Part shown: positions 36,721 to 46,680 of the stretch, piece by piece | Numbering within the stretch: position 1 is the first letter of the stretch | How the letters are laid out: each line of letters opens with the position of its first letter | Source: Bradyrhizobium campsiandrae | Lineage (GTDB): Bacteria; Pseudomonadota; Alphaproteobacteria; Rhizobiales; Xanthobacteraceae | Assembly (NCBI RefSeq): GCF_014529705.1 | Contig: NZ_JAANIH010000055.1 | Coordinates: 1 to 60,623, forward strand | Direction of reading: 5' to 3' | Length of the DNA: 60,623 nt | The notes under the pieces: generated by a model | What the model saw: only the letters and a program-made list of their open reading frames with translations | Told to the model about the DNA's origin: nothing | The model's database searches: none | Made by a program: the position numbers and the translations under genes

Positions 36721-39700
36721 GGGCTTCGCTCTCGGCACCGGACAGAATGCGAAGCAGGCCGATCAGCGGCGCATGGAGCCCCTCCGGTCGGTGGGACAGC
36801 TCGTACTCTACCTCGTCGAACGCTTGATCAAGCAGGAAAAACCTTAACATGCTGTCCGCGGAATGTTTCCTTTCCGGCCAGAGCCGCCGGTCGGTCATGG
36901 CCTCATGATAGGCGGACAGGAAGGTCGCGGTGGCGCGGTCGCGCCATTCGTCGAGCGCCGTCGTCAGCCGGCCGTGCTCGTCATTCCCCACCAAGATCGC
37001 CCGATTCAGCGCCGCATTAACCGAAAGATCGATCGAGCGGACCAGGCCGGCGACGTCGCGCGCGGCCGGCAGCCTGCGCCGCTTGTCGGCCAGTGCGAGA
37101 TGCGGATCGCCGTCGAAGTCGATGATGAAGATGTCGTCCTTCACGATCAGAATTTGCCCGAGGCGGAAGTCGCCATGATGACGGATGTTCAACCCGGTGA
37201 CGTCGGATGGCAAGAGCGCGTTGATGTGGTCCGGCAGGGCCGCGCGCATCGCGGTCAGCTGGTCGATCAGAAGCCGGTCGCTCTCGCGCAGGCCCTCCCG
37301 GCTCTCTGCCAGCCGGTCCAAGACCCGCCCCGCCCGTCTCTTGAGGTCAGACGCCCATCGCTTGACGTGGGCAGGAGCGGTCGGCTCGGGGGCAAGATCG
37401 GCGGTTTTTGCGGCGGCGAGCGCCATGTGCAACTCGGCAAGCCGCCGGCCGATCTGCGCCATGAAGTGCAGATAGGGCGCCTGCTCCTGGGCCCCGCGAT
37501 GCGTTTCGCCTGGCGGCAGCAGCCGCTGCTCGTCGACATAGCGGTCGAGATAGCCCGTGGTGACGGCCCAGCCGTCGCCCTGGTTTTCGACATAGGCATG
37601 CAGCACGCCGAGCGCACTGCTTCCGTCCTCCTCGACCAGTTCGATGCTGCCGAGCAGTGCCGGCGTATTGGGGAAGTGCGCGATCTCCGTGAGATAGTGG
37701 CCGATCTCGATCTCAGGGTTGGCACCGCTTTCGAGCCGGCGATAGATCTTGGCGACATATTGGTTGTCGACCAGCGCGGTGCTGTTGGACTGCTCGACCG
37801 CGCGGATGCGCGCCGGCTCCTTGACGGTGTATTCGGAGAACCGGCTCGTCGCCTTGAACTCCAGCCGCAGATTGTTCTCCTCCACGACGAGATTCTGCGA
37901 CAAGCCGCGCAGGAAAAGCCCGATGAAGATCTGGTCGGTCGCGACGTCGAGCAGCGTGCCTTCGCGTGCGCCCTGGCGCACGGCAGCGAGCGCCTTCGGG
38001 TTGAAGCGCTCGCGGTCGAAGCGGACCCACTCGATCTGCATCGGCAGCACGTAGCGCGTCGTGATGTCGTCCTGCGTCGTCTCGAAGAACGCAATCCACG
38101 GCCTGTTGTCGCCGATGTCGCTGAACGGCACGGCCGAGGTCAGTGTCGCCTTGATGTGCTTGGGGTTGTGCTCGGGATACCAGCGCGTCCGTGACAAAAA
38201 TCCCGGCAGCACGTCGCGCTCGAACACGCCGCGCTCGCGGGCGAGTGACACCCAGTTCGAGTTCACGGGCACCACCAGCGTCTCGAATTCCGGCACGGCG
38301 CGCGGAATCACCGGCTCGGATTTGTCGCGCTCCTGGAGCTGGAACCAGTAGAAGCCATAGGGCCCGAGCGTGATCATGTAGGGCAGTTCGCCGATCGCCG
38401 GGAAACGCGTCCGTCCGAGCATCTCCTGCGGGATGCGGTCTTTCCACGGCGACAGATCGAGTTCGGTCGCCTGCGCCGCGCGCGACAGATTGGCAACGCA
38501 AAGGATCACCTCGTCGCGATATTTCCGGACATAGGCGAGCACTGCGCGGTTGGCCGGGCGGATGAAGGTCATGGTGCCGCGGCCGAAGGCGAGCGTCGAC
38601 TTGCGCACCGAGATCAATCGCTTGGTGGCGCTCAGCAGCGAGGACAGGCTGCGCGACTGCGCTTCCACGTTGACCGATTCATAGCCGTAGACGGGGTCCA
38701 TGATCAGCGGCGCGTAGAGGCGGGCCGGGTCGGCGCGCGAGAAACCGCCATTGCGATCCGGGCTCCATTGCATCGGCGTGCGCACGCCGTTGCGGTCGCC
38801 GAGATAGATGTTGTCGCCCATGCCGATCTCGTCGCCGTAATAGATGATCGGCGTGCCCGGAAACGACAGCAGCAGCGAGTTCATCAGCTCGATCTTGCGC
38901 CGGTCATTGTCCATCAGCGGCGCGAGGCGACGCCGGATGCCGACATTGATGCGCGCGCGGGGATCGTTGGCATAGGTGGTCCAGAGATAGTCGCGCTCGA
39001 CGTCGGTAACCATCTCCAGCGTCAATTCGTCATGATTGCGCAGGAACAGCGCCCATTGGCAGCTCGCGGGGATGTCAGGCGTCTGGCGCAGGATGTCGGT
39101 GATCGGGAAGCGGTCCTCCTGCGCGATCGCCATGTAGATGCGCGGCATCAGCGGGAAATGATAGGCCATGTGGCATTCATCGCCGCGGCCGAAATATTCC
39201 TGCACGTCTTCAGGCCATTGATTGGCCTCGGCCAGCAGCAGCTTTCCCTTGGAATAGGCGTCCAGCTCCTGGCGCAGGCGCTTGATGATCGCATGCGTCT
39301 CCGGGAGGTTCTCGTTCGAGGTGCCCTCGCGCTCGCAGAGATAGGGAATGGCGTCGAGACGGAAGCCGTCGACACCGGCATCCAGCCAGCGCTTCATCAC
39401 CTGGATGATGGCGCTGACGACGCGCGGATTGTCGAAATTGAGATCGGGCTGGTGCGAGAAGAAGCGGTGCCAGTAGAACGCGCCGGCCTCGGGATCCCAG
39501 GTCCAGTTCGACTTCTCGGTGTCGGTGAAGATAATGCGTGTGCCCTGGTATTTCTGGTCGGTGTCGCTCCAGACATACCAGTTGCGCGCGCTCGAGCCCG
39601 GATGGCTGCGCCGCGCGCGCTTGAACCATTTGTGCTGGTCGGAGGTGTGGTTGACGACGAGCTCGGTGATGACGCGCAAGCCGCGCTTCTGCGCCTCCTG

Positions 39701-40006
39701 GATGAAGCGCTTGAAGTCCTTCATCGTCCCGAAATCGGGATTGACGGAGCCGTAGTCCGCGATGTCGTAACCGTCGTCGCGGCCGGGCGAGGGGTAGAAC
39801 GGCAGCAGCCACAGCGCGGTGACGCCGAGCTCCTGCAGATAGGGCAGCTTCTCGGTCAGCCCTGCGAAATCGCCGATGCCGTCATTGTTGCTGTCGGCAA
39901 AGGCCTTGACGTGGAGCTGGTAGATGATGGCGTCCTTGTACCAGAGCTCATCCACGACCTCGGCAGCCTCGGCCTTCTTGGTGTCGACGGAAGACAGAAC
40001 ATTCAT
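36713..40006 (-). CDS. treS: trehalose synthase fused to maltokinase
   Basis: The 1097-residue fusion has an N-terminal TreS part (GH13; MNVLSSVDTKKAEAAEVVDE then a typical barrel with GFRLDAIPYLC, LLLAEANQWPEDV and LRNHDELTLEMV) that interconverts trehalose and maltose, and a C-terminal maltokinase (from about residue 600) with HHGDFRLGQIL and IIDFDGDPHLALADKRR that phosphorylates maltose to maltose-1-phosphate. The fused enzyme channels trehalose to the GlgE donor. Such fusions are known in several proteobacteria. It sits ten bases after the glgE-like gene. Confidence 0.96.
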   Translation of the reverse strand: MNVLSSVDTKKAEAAEVVDELWYKDAIIYQLHVKAFADSNNDGIGDFAGLTEKLPYLQELGVTALWLLPFYPSPGRDDGYDIADYGSVNPDFGTMKDFKRFIQEAQKRGLRVITELVVNHTSDQHKWFKRARRSHPGSSARNWYVWSDTDQKYQGTRIIFTDTEKSNWTWDPEAGAFYWHRFFSHQPDLNFDNPRVVSAIIQVMKRWLDAGVDGFRLDAIPYLCEREGTSNENLPETHAIIKRLRQELDAYSKGKLLLAEANQWPEDVQEYFGRGDECHMAYHFPLMPRIYMAIAQEDRFPITDILRQTPDIPASCQWALFLRNHDELTLEMVTDVERDYLWTTYANDPRARINVGIRRRLAPLMDNDRRKIELMNSLLLSFPGTPIIYYGDEIGMGDNIYLGDRNGVRTPMQWSPDRNGGFSRADPARLYAPLIMDPVYGYESVNVEAQSRSLSSLLSATKRLISVRKSTLAFGRGTMTFIRPANRAVLAYVRKYRDEVILCVANLSRAAQATELDLSPWKDRIPQEMLGRTRFPAIGELPYMITLGPYGFYWFQLQERDKSEPVIPRAVPEFETLVVPVNSNWVSLARERGVFERDVLPGFLSRTRWYPEHNPKHIKATLTSAVPFSDIGDNRPWIAFFETTQDDITTRYVLPMQIEWVRFDRERFNPKALAAVRQGAREGTLLDVATDQIFIGLFLRGLSQNLVVEENNLRLEFKATSRFSEYTVKEPARIRAVEQSNSTALVDNQYVAKIYRRLESGANPEIEIGHYLTEIAHFPNTPALLGSIELVEEDGSSALGVLHAYVENQGDGWAVTTGYLDRYVDEQRLLPPGETHRGAQEQAPYLHFMAQIGRRLAELHMALAAAKTADLAPEPTAPAHVKRWASDLKRRAGRVLDRLAESREGLRESDRLLIDQLTAMRAALPDHINALLPSDVTGLNIRHHGDFRLGQILIVKDDIFIIDFDGDPHLALADKRRRLPAARDVAGLVRSIDLSVNAALNRAILVGNDEHGRLTTALDEWRDRATATFLSAYHEAMTDRRLWPERKHSADSMLRFFLLDQAFDEVEYELSHRPEGLHAPLIGLLRILSGAESEAHA

Positions 40007-40016
40007 GGCGTGATCC

Positions 40017-41963
40017 TTACGCCAGGCAGCGGAACAGAAGCGCCGGATCGCGGTCGGGATCGATACGCAATTTGATCCCGCCCCATTCGATGCGGGACTG
40101 TTCGCCTGTCATGAGATTTTCGAGCGAGGTGACTGGGCGGCGCTCGCCGCCGACGTCGATGGTGAGATCGCCGATCGGCAACCAGATCTCGCGCACATGC
40201 CGCGAAAGCGCGATGACCGCGACGACAGTATTGGCCGGTTCAGCCGCTTCCTTGGCGAAGGCGATGGTCTCGCCGTCCTCGACACCGAGGAAGCGCAGAT
40301 TATTGGTCTGCTGCAGCGCCGGATTGTCGTTGCGGATGCGGTTCAGCGCGGCGATGTAAGGCTTGATGTTGCCGGGTTTGTCCCAGTCACGCTGACGGAT
40401 CTGGTACTTCTCGGAATCCAGATATTCTTCGCGGCCGGGAACGGCCTCGTGCTCCAGCAGCTCAAATCCGCTATAGAGGCCGTAATTGCCCGACAGCGTC
40501 GCTGCCAGCGCGATGCGTGATTTGAAGACCCAGGCCTCTCCGCTCTGGAGATGATAAGGCAGCAAATCGGCCGTGTTGACGAACAGGTTCGGCCGATAGA
40601 AGTCCCGCTCCGGATAGCGCGCGAGCTCGCCGAGATATTGCTCGAGCTCCCATTTCTGCGTGCGCCAGGGGAAATAGCTGAAGGACTGCGCGAAGCCGAG
40701 CTTGGCGAGGCCCTTCATCAGCTTCGGCCGCGCGAAGGTCTTGGAGAACAGGATCACCTCGGGATGCCGTTGCCTGATCTCGCGGATCAGCCACTCCCAG
40801 AACGGCAGCGGTGCGCTGTCGTGATTGTCGATCGCGAAGATGGTGACGCCGTGGTCGATCCAGAACAGCATGGCGTCGCGGAACGCGTTCCACAGTCCGA
40901 CCCGGTCGACCGAGGCGAAATCGGGGATCACGATGTCCGAATAGGGACCATCCGCCGTCCGCACCGAACGGTCCGGCCGCCATTTGAACCATTCCGGGTG
41001 CTGCGTCAGCCAGGGATGATCCGGCGAGCATTGCACGGCGAAGTCGAGCGCGAGTTCGAGGCCGTATTCGAGGCAGGTCGCGACCAGCGCGCGAAAATCC
41101 TCGATGGTGCCGAGCTCGGGATGCAGCGCATCGTGGCCGCCCTCGGCCGCGCCGATCGCATAGGGCGAACCGGGCTCGCCTTCGGTGGCGACAGGCGCAT
41201 TGTTGCGGCCCTTGCGGCTGGTGCGGCCGATCGGATGGATCGGCGTGAAGTACAGCACGTCAAAGCCCATCGCCGCGATATCGGGCACGCGCGCGATGCA
41301 GTCGCGGAGCGTGCCGTGCTTGCCGGCATCAGCGCTCTGGCTGCGCGGCATCATCTGATACCAGGCACTGAAGCGCGCTTTGTCGCGGTCGATGACAACG
41401 GGGAAGTTCGGCGAGCGGGTCAGGTCGGGCCGCGCCTGGCTCTCGGCCATGGCCTCGCTCAGCTCGGCCGCAAGCAGGGGCGCGACATCGCCGCTGCCGA
41501 GATAGTCCTCGCATTGCCTGACGATGACGGTCGCGGCATCCTGTCGCGCGCCGTGCGCCTTGGTCAGCAAGCCCGCGCCCTCGATCGCATCGAGCGTGAC
41601 GTCGGCGCCGTTGAGCTGCTTGCGTTCGACGCCGTGGCGCCAGGTGGCAAATTCGTCGGTCCAGGCTTCGATGGCATAGACATATTGGCCCGGCTCGGTC
41701 GGCACGAAGCTGGCCGACCAACGGTCGTCGCCATGGTGGGTCATCGGCTCGCGCCGCCATTCCCGCTCGTGCTCGCCGCGCCAGATCAGCGCGGCGCTGA
41801 TGGTGGCATCGCCGTCGCGATAGATGTCGGCCCACACCTCGACCCGTTCGCCCGCGATGCGCTTCACGGCGAAGCGGCCGCCATCAATCGAGGGATAGAC
41901 GTCTTCGATCAGGAAAGCGCTGCCGGCGGCGGCACTCTCGACAGTTTGAATTGTCTTGTTCAC
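40017..41963 (-). CDS. GlgE-like maltosyltransferase with altered active site
   Basis: The 648-residue protein has the GlgE fold: an N-terminal module beginning VNKTIQTVESAAAGSAF, then LALDFAVQCSPDHPWL, FEL-region VNTADLL and YLDSEKYQIR. Active-site residues differ from functional GlgE. The nucleophile Asp379 is kept, but the preceding RxD Arg is Ala377, the NPHTKP motif reads NHDSAP, and the general acid Glu is Lys408, spaced 29 residues from Asp379 exactly as Asp394 and Glu423 in Streptomyces coelicolor GlgE. Asp466 matches the third acid. GlgE transfer is therefore doubtful. A GTG start is used; no clear Shine-Dalgarno is present, so the start is uncertain. Confidence 0.85.
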   Translation of the reverse strand: MNKTIQTVESAAAGSAFLIEDVYPSIDGGRFAVKRIAGERVEVWADIYRDGDATISAALIWRGEHEREWRREPMTHHGDDRWSASFVPTEPGQYVYAIEAWTDEFATWRHGVERKQLNGADVTLDAIEGAGLLTKAHGARQDAATVIVRQCEDYLGSGDVAPLLAAELSEAMAESQARPDLTRSPNFPVVIDRDKARFSAWYQMMPRSQSADAGKHGTLRDCIARVPDIAAMGFDVLYFTPIHPIGRTSRKGRNNAPVATEGEPGSPYAIGAAEGGHDALHPELGTIEDFRALVATCLEYGLELALDFAVQCSPDHPWLTQHPEWFKWRPDRSVRTADGPYSDIVIPDFASVDRVGLWNAFRDAMLFWIDHGVTIFAIDNHDSAPLPFWEWLIREIRQRHPEVILFSKTFARPKLMKGLAKLGFAQSFSYFPWRTQKWELEQYLGELARYPERDFYRPNLFVNTADLLPYHLQSGEAWVFKSRIALAATLSGNYGLYSGFELLEHEAVPGREEYLDSEKYQIRQRDWDKPGNIKPYIAALNRIRNDNPALQQTNNLRFLGVEDGETIAFAKEAAEPANTVVAVIALSRHVREIWLPIGDLTIDVGGERRPVTSLENLMTGEQSRIEWGGIKLRIDPDRDPALLFRCLA

Positions 41964-42167
41964 GGTGATGCCATTGACAAGAAAGCAGGGGCCCGTTTCC
42001 CTTGTCGGGAACCTACGCTTGGTACCACTATAGAAAGCCGCTTGTGTGTCATTGGTTCCCTTGGGAACGGCAGGTGCGGTTCGTGAGTTAAATGCGACTA
42101 ACCTCTTCCGTAACCACGTTAAAATCGATCCCACCGGCCGACTGATGGCCTGCAAGCAGCGTGCCGA

Positions 42168-44129
42168 ATGGACATTTTAGCTCAAGCCCGGATCAAGGGC
42201 GTTCAATCTGAATTCGTCGATGCCTTGGGGAAGCTGCGGGTCACCGCACCCGAGGCGCTGAAATCCATCCTCGATGCCCTGCCCGAAAAACGGGTCTATC
42301 GCTTCGTCAGCGGGCCGGTCGTGGTGCGCGCGCTGGGCAATCCCCGCACCGAGCTCGCTTCGATTGGCGCGGCGCCGCTGCGCTGGAAAGTTACCGGAAA
42401 TGGACATGTGATCGCACAAGGCGAGACGCGCGAGCCCGTCATCGTCTGGCCCGCCGGTCTGCCGCTCGGCTACCACCGCCTGACGCTGACCGATGCCGGA
42501 GGTACGACCGAAGAGGTGCCGATGATCGTGGCGCCTGAGCGGGCCTTCGGCGGCGATTTCGATCGCGGCTGGCTGCTGGCCGTGCAGCTCTATAGCGTCC
42601 GCTCGGACCGCAACTGGGGGATCGGCGACTTCACCGATCTGGCCGGCCTTGTCAGGCTTGCAAAGCAGCTCGGCGCCGACGGCGTCGGGCTCAATCCGCT
42701 CCATGTCCTGTTCGACAACCAGCCGGGCGATTGCAGCCCCTATTCGCCGAACAGCCGGCTGTTTCTCAATCCCCTCTATATCGACGTCGAGGCCATCCCG
42801 GAATATTCGGCCGATCTCGTCCCGGACGCGGCCGCGACCGCCGCGCGGCTGCGCGAAGGGGATCGTGTCCCGTATGTCGACATGGCGGCGCTGAAATGGT
42901 TGGGCCTGCGCGCCGCCTTTGACAGTTTCGTGAAGTCAGCGACTGGCGTCCGCCGCAATCAGTTTGATGCCTTCCGTGCCGACCGCGGGCCATTGTTGTC
43001 GCGCTTCGCCTGCTTCGAGGTGCTGCGGCATCGGTTCAACGTGCCGTGGTGGGAATGGCCGGCGGAATGGCAGCAGCCGGACGATGCCAAATGCGCAGAT
43101 ATGCGCAACGGGCCCGACAAGCGCGAGGTCGAGTTCGTCGAATTCGTGCAATGGACCGCCGATAGCCAGTTGCACGCCGCCAAGGCGCTGTCCGCCGAGC
43201 TCGGCATGCGGGTCGGGCTTTATCTCGACGTCGCCGTCGGCGTGCAGTCCAACGGCTTCGATGCCTGGAACGAGCAAACGGCGATCTCCCGCCACCTCGC
43301 GGTCGGCGCGCCGCCCGACGTGCTCAACACCGTCGGGCAGGACTGGGGCCTTGCCGGTTTCAATGCGGGCGGCCTCGAGGCGCAATCCTTCGTGCCGTTC
43401 GCCGACATGCTGGCCGCCTCGATGCGGCATGCCGGCGCGATCAGGCTCGATCACGTGCTGGGACTGAAGCGGCTCTATCTGGTGCCGCGCGGCTTCAAGC
43501 CCGACAACGGCGCCTATGTGCAGATGCCGCTCGAGGCGCTGCTGGCGGCCGTCGTCCGCGAGAGCGTCACCCATAAATGCATCGTGATCGGCGAAGACCT
43601 CGGCACCGTGCCGGAAGGGTTTCGCGAGACGATGCAGGATTTCGGCATCTGGTCCTATCTCGTCATGATGTTCGAGCGTGACGATGCCGGCCATTTCCGC
43701 AACATCGACCATTATCGGCCGAACGCGCTGGTCACGCTCAACACGCACGACCTCTGCACCTATGCGGGCTGGCGTTCCTTCAGCGATCTCAGGATGAAGC
43801 GTTCGCTCGGGCTCGATCCCGGCGAGGACGACCAGGCACGCTGGGACGCGCTCGGGGCGCTCGATGCGATCCTGCGCCAGAACGGCATCAGCGCCAATGA
43901 TCTCTATTCGGTGCTCGGTTTCCTGTCGCGCACGCCCTCGCGGCTGCTCGCGGTATCGATGGAGGATCTGCTCGGCGTGATCGACCAGCCCAATATTCCC
44001 GGCACGATCGACGAACATCCGAACTGGCGCCAGCGCCTGCCGGTCGCGCTGGACAAGATTGCGTCCAAGGTCGATCTCGCGGCTTTGAAGGCGGCGACGC
44101 GGGAACGTTCGCTGCACGGCGGGAGTTGA
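42168..44129 (+). CDS. malQ: 4-alpha-glucanotransferase (amylomaltase)
   Basis: The 653-residue GH77 enzyme has a family N-terminal extension and the catalytic motifs RLDHVLGLKRLYLVP, IVIGEDLGTVPEGF and LNTHDLCTYAGW. It transfers maltosyl or larger units between alpha-glucans, recycling the short chains released by GlgX and other enzymes. It is divergent from the glgE-like operon, sharing a 204-base intergenic region. The stop is overlapped by the GH15 gene start. Confidence 0.93.
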   Translation: MDILAQARIKGVQSEFVDALGKLRVTAPEALKSILDALPEKRVYRFVSGPVVVRALGNPRTELASIGAAPLRWKVTGNGHVIAQGETREPVIVWPAGLPLGYHRLTLTDAGGTTEEVPMIVAPERAFGGDFDRGWLLAVQLYSVRSDRNWGIGDFTDLAGLVRLAKQLGADGVGLNPLHVLFDNQPGDCSPYSPNSRLFLNPLYIDVEAIPEYSADLVPDAAATAARLREGDRVPYVDMAALKWLGLRAAFDSFVKSATGVRRNQFDAFRADRGPLLSRFACFEVLRHRFNVPWWEWPAEWQQPDDAKCADMRNGPDKREVEFVEFVQWTADSQLHAAKALSAELGMRVGLYLDVAVGVQSNGFDAWNEQTAISRHLAVGAPPDVLNTVGQDWGLAGFNAGGLEAQSFVPFADMLAASMRHAGAIRLDHVLGLKRLYLVPRGFKPDNGAYVQMPLEALLAAVVRESVTHKCIVIGEDLGTVPEGFRETMQDFGIWSYLVMMFERDDAGHFRNIDHYRPNALVTLNTHDLCTYAGWRSFSDLRMKRSLGLDPGEDDQARWDALGALDAILRQNGISANDLYSVLGFLSRTPSRLLAVSMEDLLGVIDQPNIPGTIDEHPNWRQRLPVALDKIASKVDLAALKAATRERSLHGGS

Positions 44130-45964
44130 TCTGGCGGGATTTCCAGGCTCTCACGACCTTGTCACGGAAGATCGAAGACTATGCGTTGATTGGCGACTGC
44201 GAGACCGTGGCGCTGGTCGGGCGCAACGGCTCGATCGACTGGCTGTGCTGGCCGGCCTTCGATTCCGATGCCTGCTTTGCCGCCATCCTCGGCTCCAGCA
44301 AGAACGGCCGCTGGCTGATTGCGCCGAGCGGGGAGGTCACCGCGATCTCGCGCCGCTATCTCGGCGATACGCTGATCCTCGAAACGCGCTTCGAGACGGA
44401 GAACGGCACTGTCGCGCTGGTCGACTTCATGCCGCCGCGCGGGGAGGCCTCCGACATCGTTCGGCTGGTGCGCGGCCTCTCGGGCACCGTGAAGATGCGG
44501 ATGGAGCTCGTGATCCGCTTCGGCTTCGGCGTCGACATTCCCTGGGTGCGGCGGATCGACCACTCGCTGATGGCCATTGCGGGCCAGGACATGACGGTGC
44601 TGCGCACGCCGGCCGAGATACGCGGCGAGGACCTCACGACGGTTTCCGATTTCGAGATCAAGGCCGGCGAGACCGTGCCGTTCGTGCTGACCTACGGTCC
44701 CTCGCATCTCGATCCGCCCGAGGCGATCGACCCCGACCTCGCGCTTCAGGAGACCGAGACATTCTGGCACGAATGGTCAAGCCGCTCCACGCATGACGGC
44801 GAATATCGCGATCTCGTCATGCGCTCGCTGATCACGCTGAAGGCGCTGACGTTCGGTCCGACCGGCGGCATCGTCGCGGCGCCAACCACCTCGTTGCCGG
44901 AAAAGCTCGGCGGCAGCAGGAATTGGGACTACCGCTTCTGCTGGCTGCGCGATGCCACCTTCACGCTGCTGGCGCTGATGAATTCGGGCTATACCGAGGA
45001 AGCCTCGGCCTGGCACAACTGGCTCTTGCGCGCCGCGGCCGGCTCGCCAGCCAACATGCAGATCATGTACGGCATCTGGGGCCAGCGTCGGCTCCTGGAA
45101 TGGGAGGCGGGCTGGCTCGACGGCTATGAGGGCGCAAAGCCGGTGCGCATCGGCAATGCCGCCCATGCGCAGCTTCAACTCGATGTCTATGGCGAATTGA
45201 TCGACGCCTTCCACCAGTCGCGCATGGCCAAGCTGAAGCTCGATGACGACGCGACCTGGTCGCTGGAATGCGCCGTGCTCAACCATCTCGCCGAGGTCTG
45301 GGACCAGCCCGATCACGGCATCTGGGAACGGCGTGGCCAGCCCCGGCACTACGTCTTTTCCAAGGTCATGACCTGGGTCGCCTTCGACCGCGCCATCAAG
45401 AGCGCCGAGACCTTCGGCTTCAAGGCGCCGCTGCTGCACTGGTGCACGCTGCGGGAGGCGATTCATCGCGATGTCTGCAACGAGGGGTTTGATCGGGAAG
45501 AGAGTACGTTCGTCGAATCCTATGGCTCGAAACTCCTGGATGCGAGCCTCTTGCTATTGCCGGCCGTCGGCTTCCTGCCGGCGGACGATCCGCGCATCCG
45601 CGGCACCATCGCAGCGGTCGAGAAGCACATGATGCGCGACGGCTTTGTCTTGCGGCACGATCCGCGCGAGGTCTCCGAGGAGCAACAGCCGATCGAAGGC
45701 GCGTTCCTGGCCTGTACGTTGTGGCTCGCCGACGCCCATGTGCTGTCGGGCAATCTCGACCAGGCGCAAGTCCTGTTCGACCGCGTGGTCGGCATCGCGA
45801 ACGACGTCGGGCTATTGGCCGAGGAATATGATTCCGGCGCCGGGCGCCAGACCGGAAACTTCCCCCAGGCCCTGACCCACATCGCCCTGATCAACACCGC
45901 GCATAATCTGTCGGCAGCGCGGCAGAAGAGCGCGAAGCCGGCGATGCAGCGGTCGAAGCAGTGA
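44126..45964 (+). CDS. GH15 glycosidase (glucoamylase/trehalase-like)
   Basis: The 612-residue protein has an N-terminal beta-sandwich (YALIGDCETVALVGRNGSID) and an alpha/alpha-barrel with NWDYRFCWLRDATFTLLAL, the acid pair in GIWERRGQPRHYVFSKV and EEYDSGAGRQTGNFPQAL. Both catalytic Glu positions are present. The family hydrolyses alpha-glucans or trehalose; without a search I cannot decide. The TTG at 44126 overlaps the malQ stop; the TTG at 44159 (giving MSRKIEDYALIGDC) is a good alternative, since this is how many homologues begin, as I recall. Confidence 0.9.
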   Translation: MIWRDFQALTTLSRKIEDYALIGDCETVALVGRNGSIDWLCWPAFDSDACFAAILGSSKNGRWLIAPSGEVTAISRRYLGDTLILETRFETENGTVALVDFMPPRGEASDIVRLVRGLSGTVKMRMELVIRFGFGVDIPWVRRIDHSLMAIAGQDMTVLRTPAEIRGEDLTTVSDFEIKAGETVPFVLTYGPSHLDPPEAIDPDLALQETETFWHEWSSRSTHDGEYRDLVMRSLITLKALTFGPTGGIVAAPTTSLPEKLGGSRNWDYRFCWLRDATFTLLALMNSGYTEEASAWHNWLLRAAAGSPANMQIMYGIWGQRRLLEWEAGWLDGYEGAKPVRIGNAAHAQLQLDVYGELIDAFHQSRMAKLKLDDDATWSLECAVLNHLAEVWDQPDHGIWERRGQPRHYVFSKVMTWVAFDRAIKSAETFGFKAPLLHWCTLREAIHRDVCNEGFDREESTFVESYGSKLLDASLLLLPAVGFLPADDPRIRGTIAAVEKHMMRDGFVLRHDPREVSEEQQPIEGAFLACTLWLADAHVLSGNLDQAQVLFDRVVGIANDVGLLAEEYDSGAGRQTGNFPQALTHIALINTAHNLSAARQKSAKPAMQRSKQ

Positions 45965-45978
45965 AGACAGCCCGCGTC

Positions 45979-46656
45979 CTAGACCCCGAGCCACTCCAGG
46001 CCGCCCGGGAGTTCGCCGACGGCAAAGTCGACTTGCAGGACGCGGCGATGCATTGGAGCGGTGGCGGCGTTCGAAGCATGGAGAATAGGCGTCGCGTACA
46101 ACCAGATGTCGCCGGCATCGGCCAGGCACGCAACTGTGCCGCAACGTCGGACGACGTCCCGCACCTTGTCTTCCGGAATCTGCCCAAGCTTGTGCGACCC
46201 GGGCGCGATCAACAGTGGTGCATTGCTGACCGGGGCCGGGTCGATATGGACCCGCAGGGTCACCATGCCCGACAGCAAGGCAAAGGGCGGCTCGACATGC
46301 TGCATGCCGCTCTTGACGCTCCAGGTATTGAAGCCATCGACCGGAATGCGTGCCTTCACGGCAATGGTGCGGTCCTGGTGCCAGCCCAAGGCCCAATTCG
46401 TCGCGGCCGTCTTGTCAAACAGGACGACCCTGACCGGGCGGCACGTCTCTCCGAGCACTGAGGCGGCAAAGCTTCCGACTTCTCCGCGCGGAGCAAGGAA
46501 GGGCGCGAGACCCTCAATGCCTTTTAATCTCAGTCCGGCTTGATTGGGCGGCAAATGGGACAGGGTTTCCTTAAGTTCCTGTACTCGATCGGATGTCAAC
46601 GCCTGCCGGAACAGCTGCGCGCCGTCGTCCCGAAGAGTCAGCCGGTCAATTTCCAA
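45979..46656 (-). CDS. phytanoyl-CoA-dioxygenase-family Fe(II)/2-oxoglutarate oxygenase
   Basis: The 225-residue protein has the double-stranded beta-helix residues: His-x-Asp in LGWHQDRTIAVK, a distal His in TPILHASNAATAP and the Arg in HRRVLQVDFAVG. The family hydroxylates small molecules or side chains using oxygen and 2-oxoglutarate. The substrate is unknown. It is convergent with the GH15 gene and only 24 bases from the HAD gene on the same strand, so it may be co-transcribed with the sugar-acid block. Confidence 0.88.
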   Translation of the reverse strand: MEIDRLTLRDDGAQLFRQALTSDRVQELKETLSHLPPNQAGLRLKGIEGLAPFLAPRGEVGSFAASVLGETCRPVRVVLFDKTAATNWALGWHQDRTIAVKARIPVDGFNTWSVKSGMQHVEPPFALLSGMVTLRVHIDPAPVSNAPLLIAPGSHKLGQIPEDKVRDVVRRCGTVACLADAGDIWLYATPILHASNAATAPMHRRVLQVDFAVGELPGGLEWLGV

Positions 46657-46680
46657 GGCCGTACATCCATACCCGATTGC

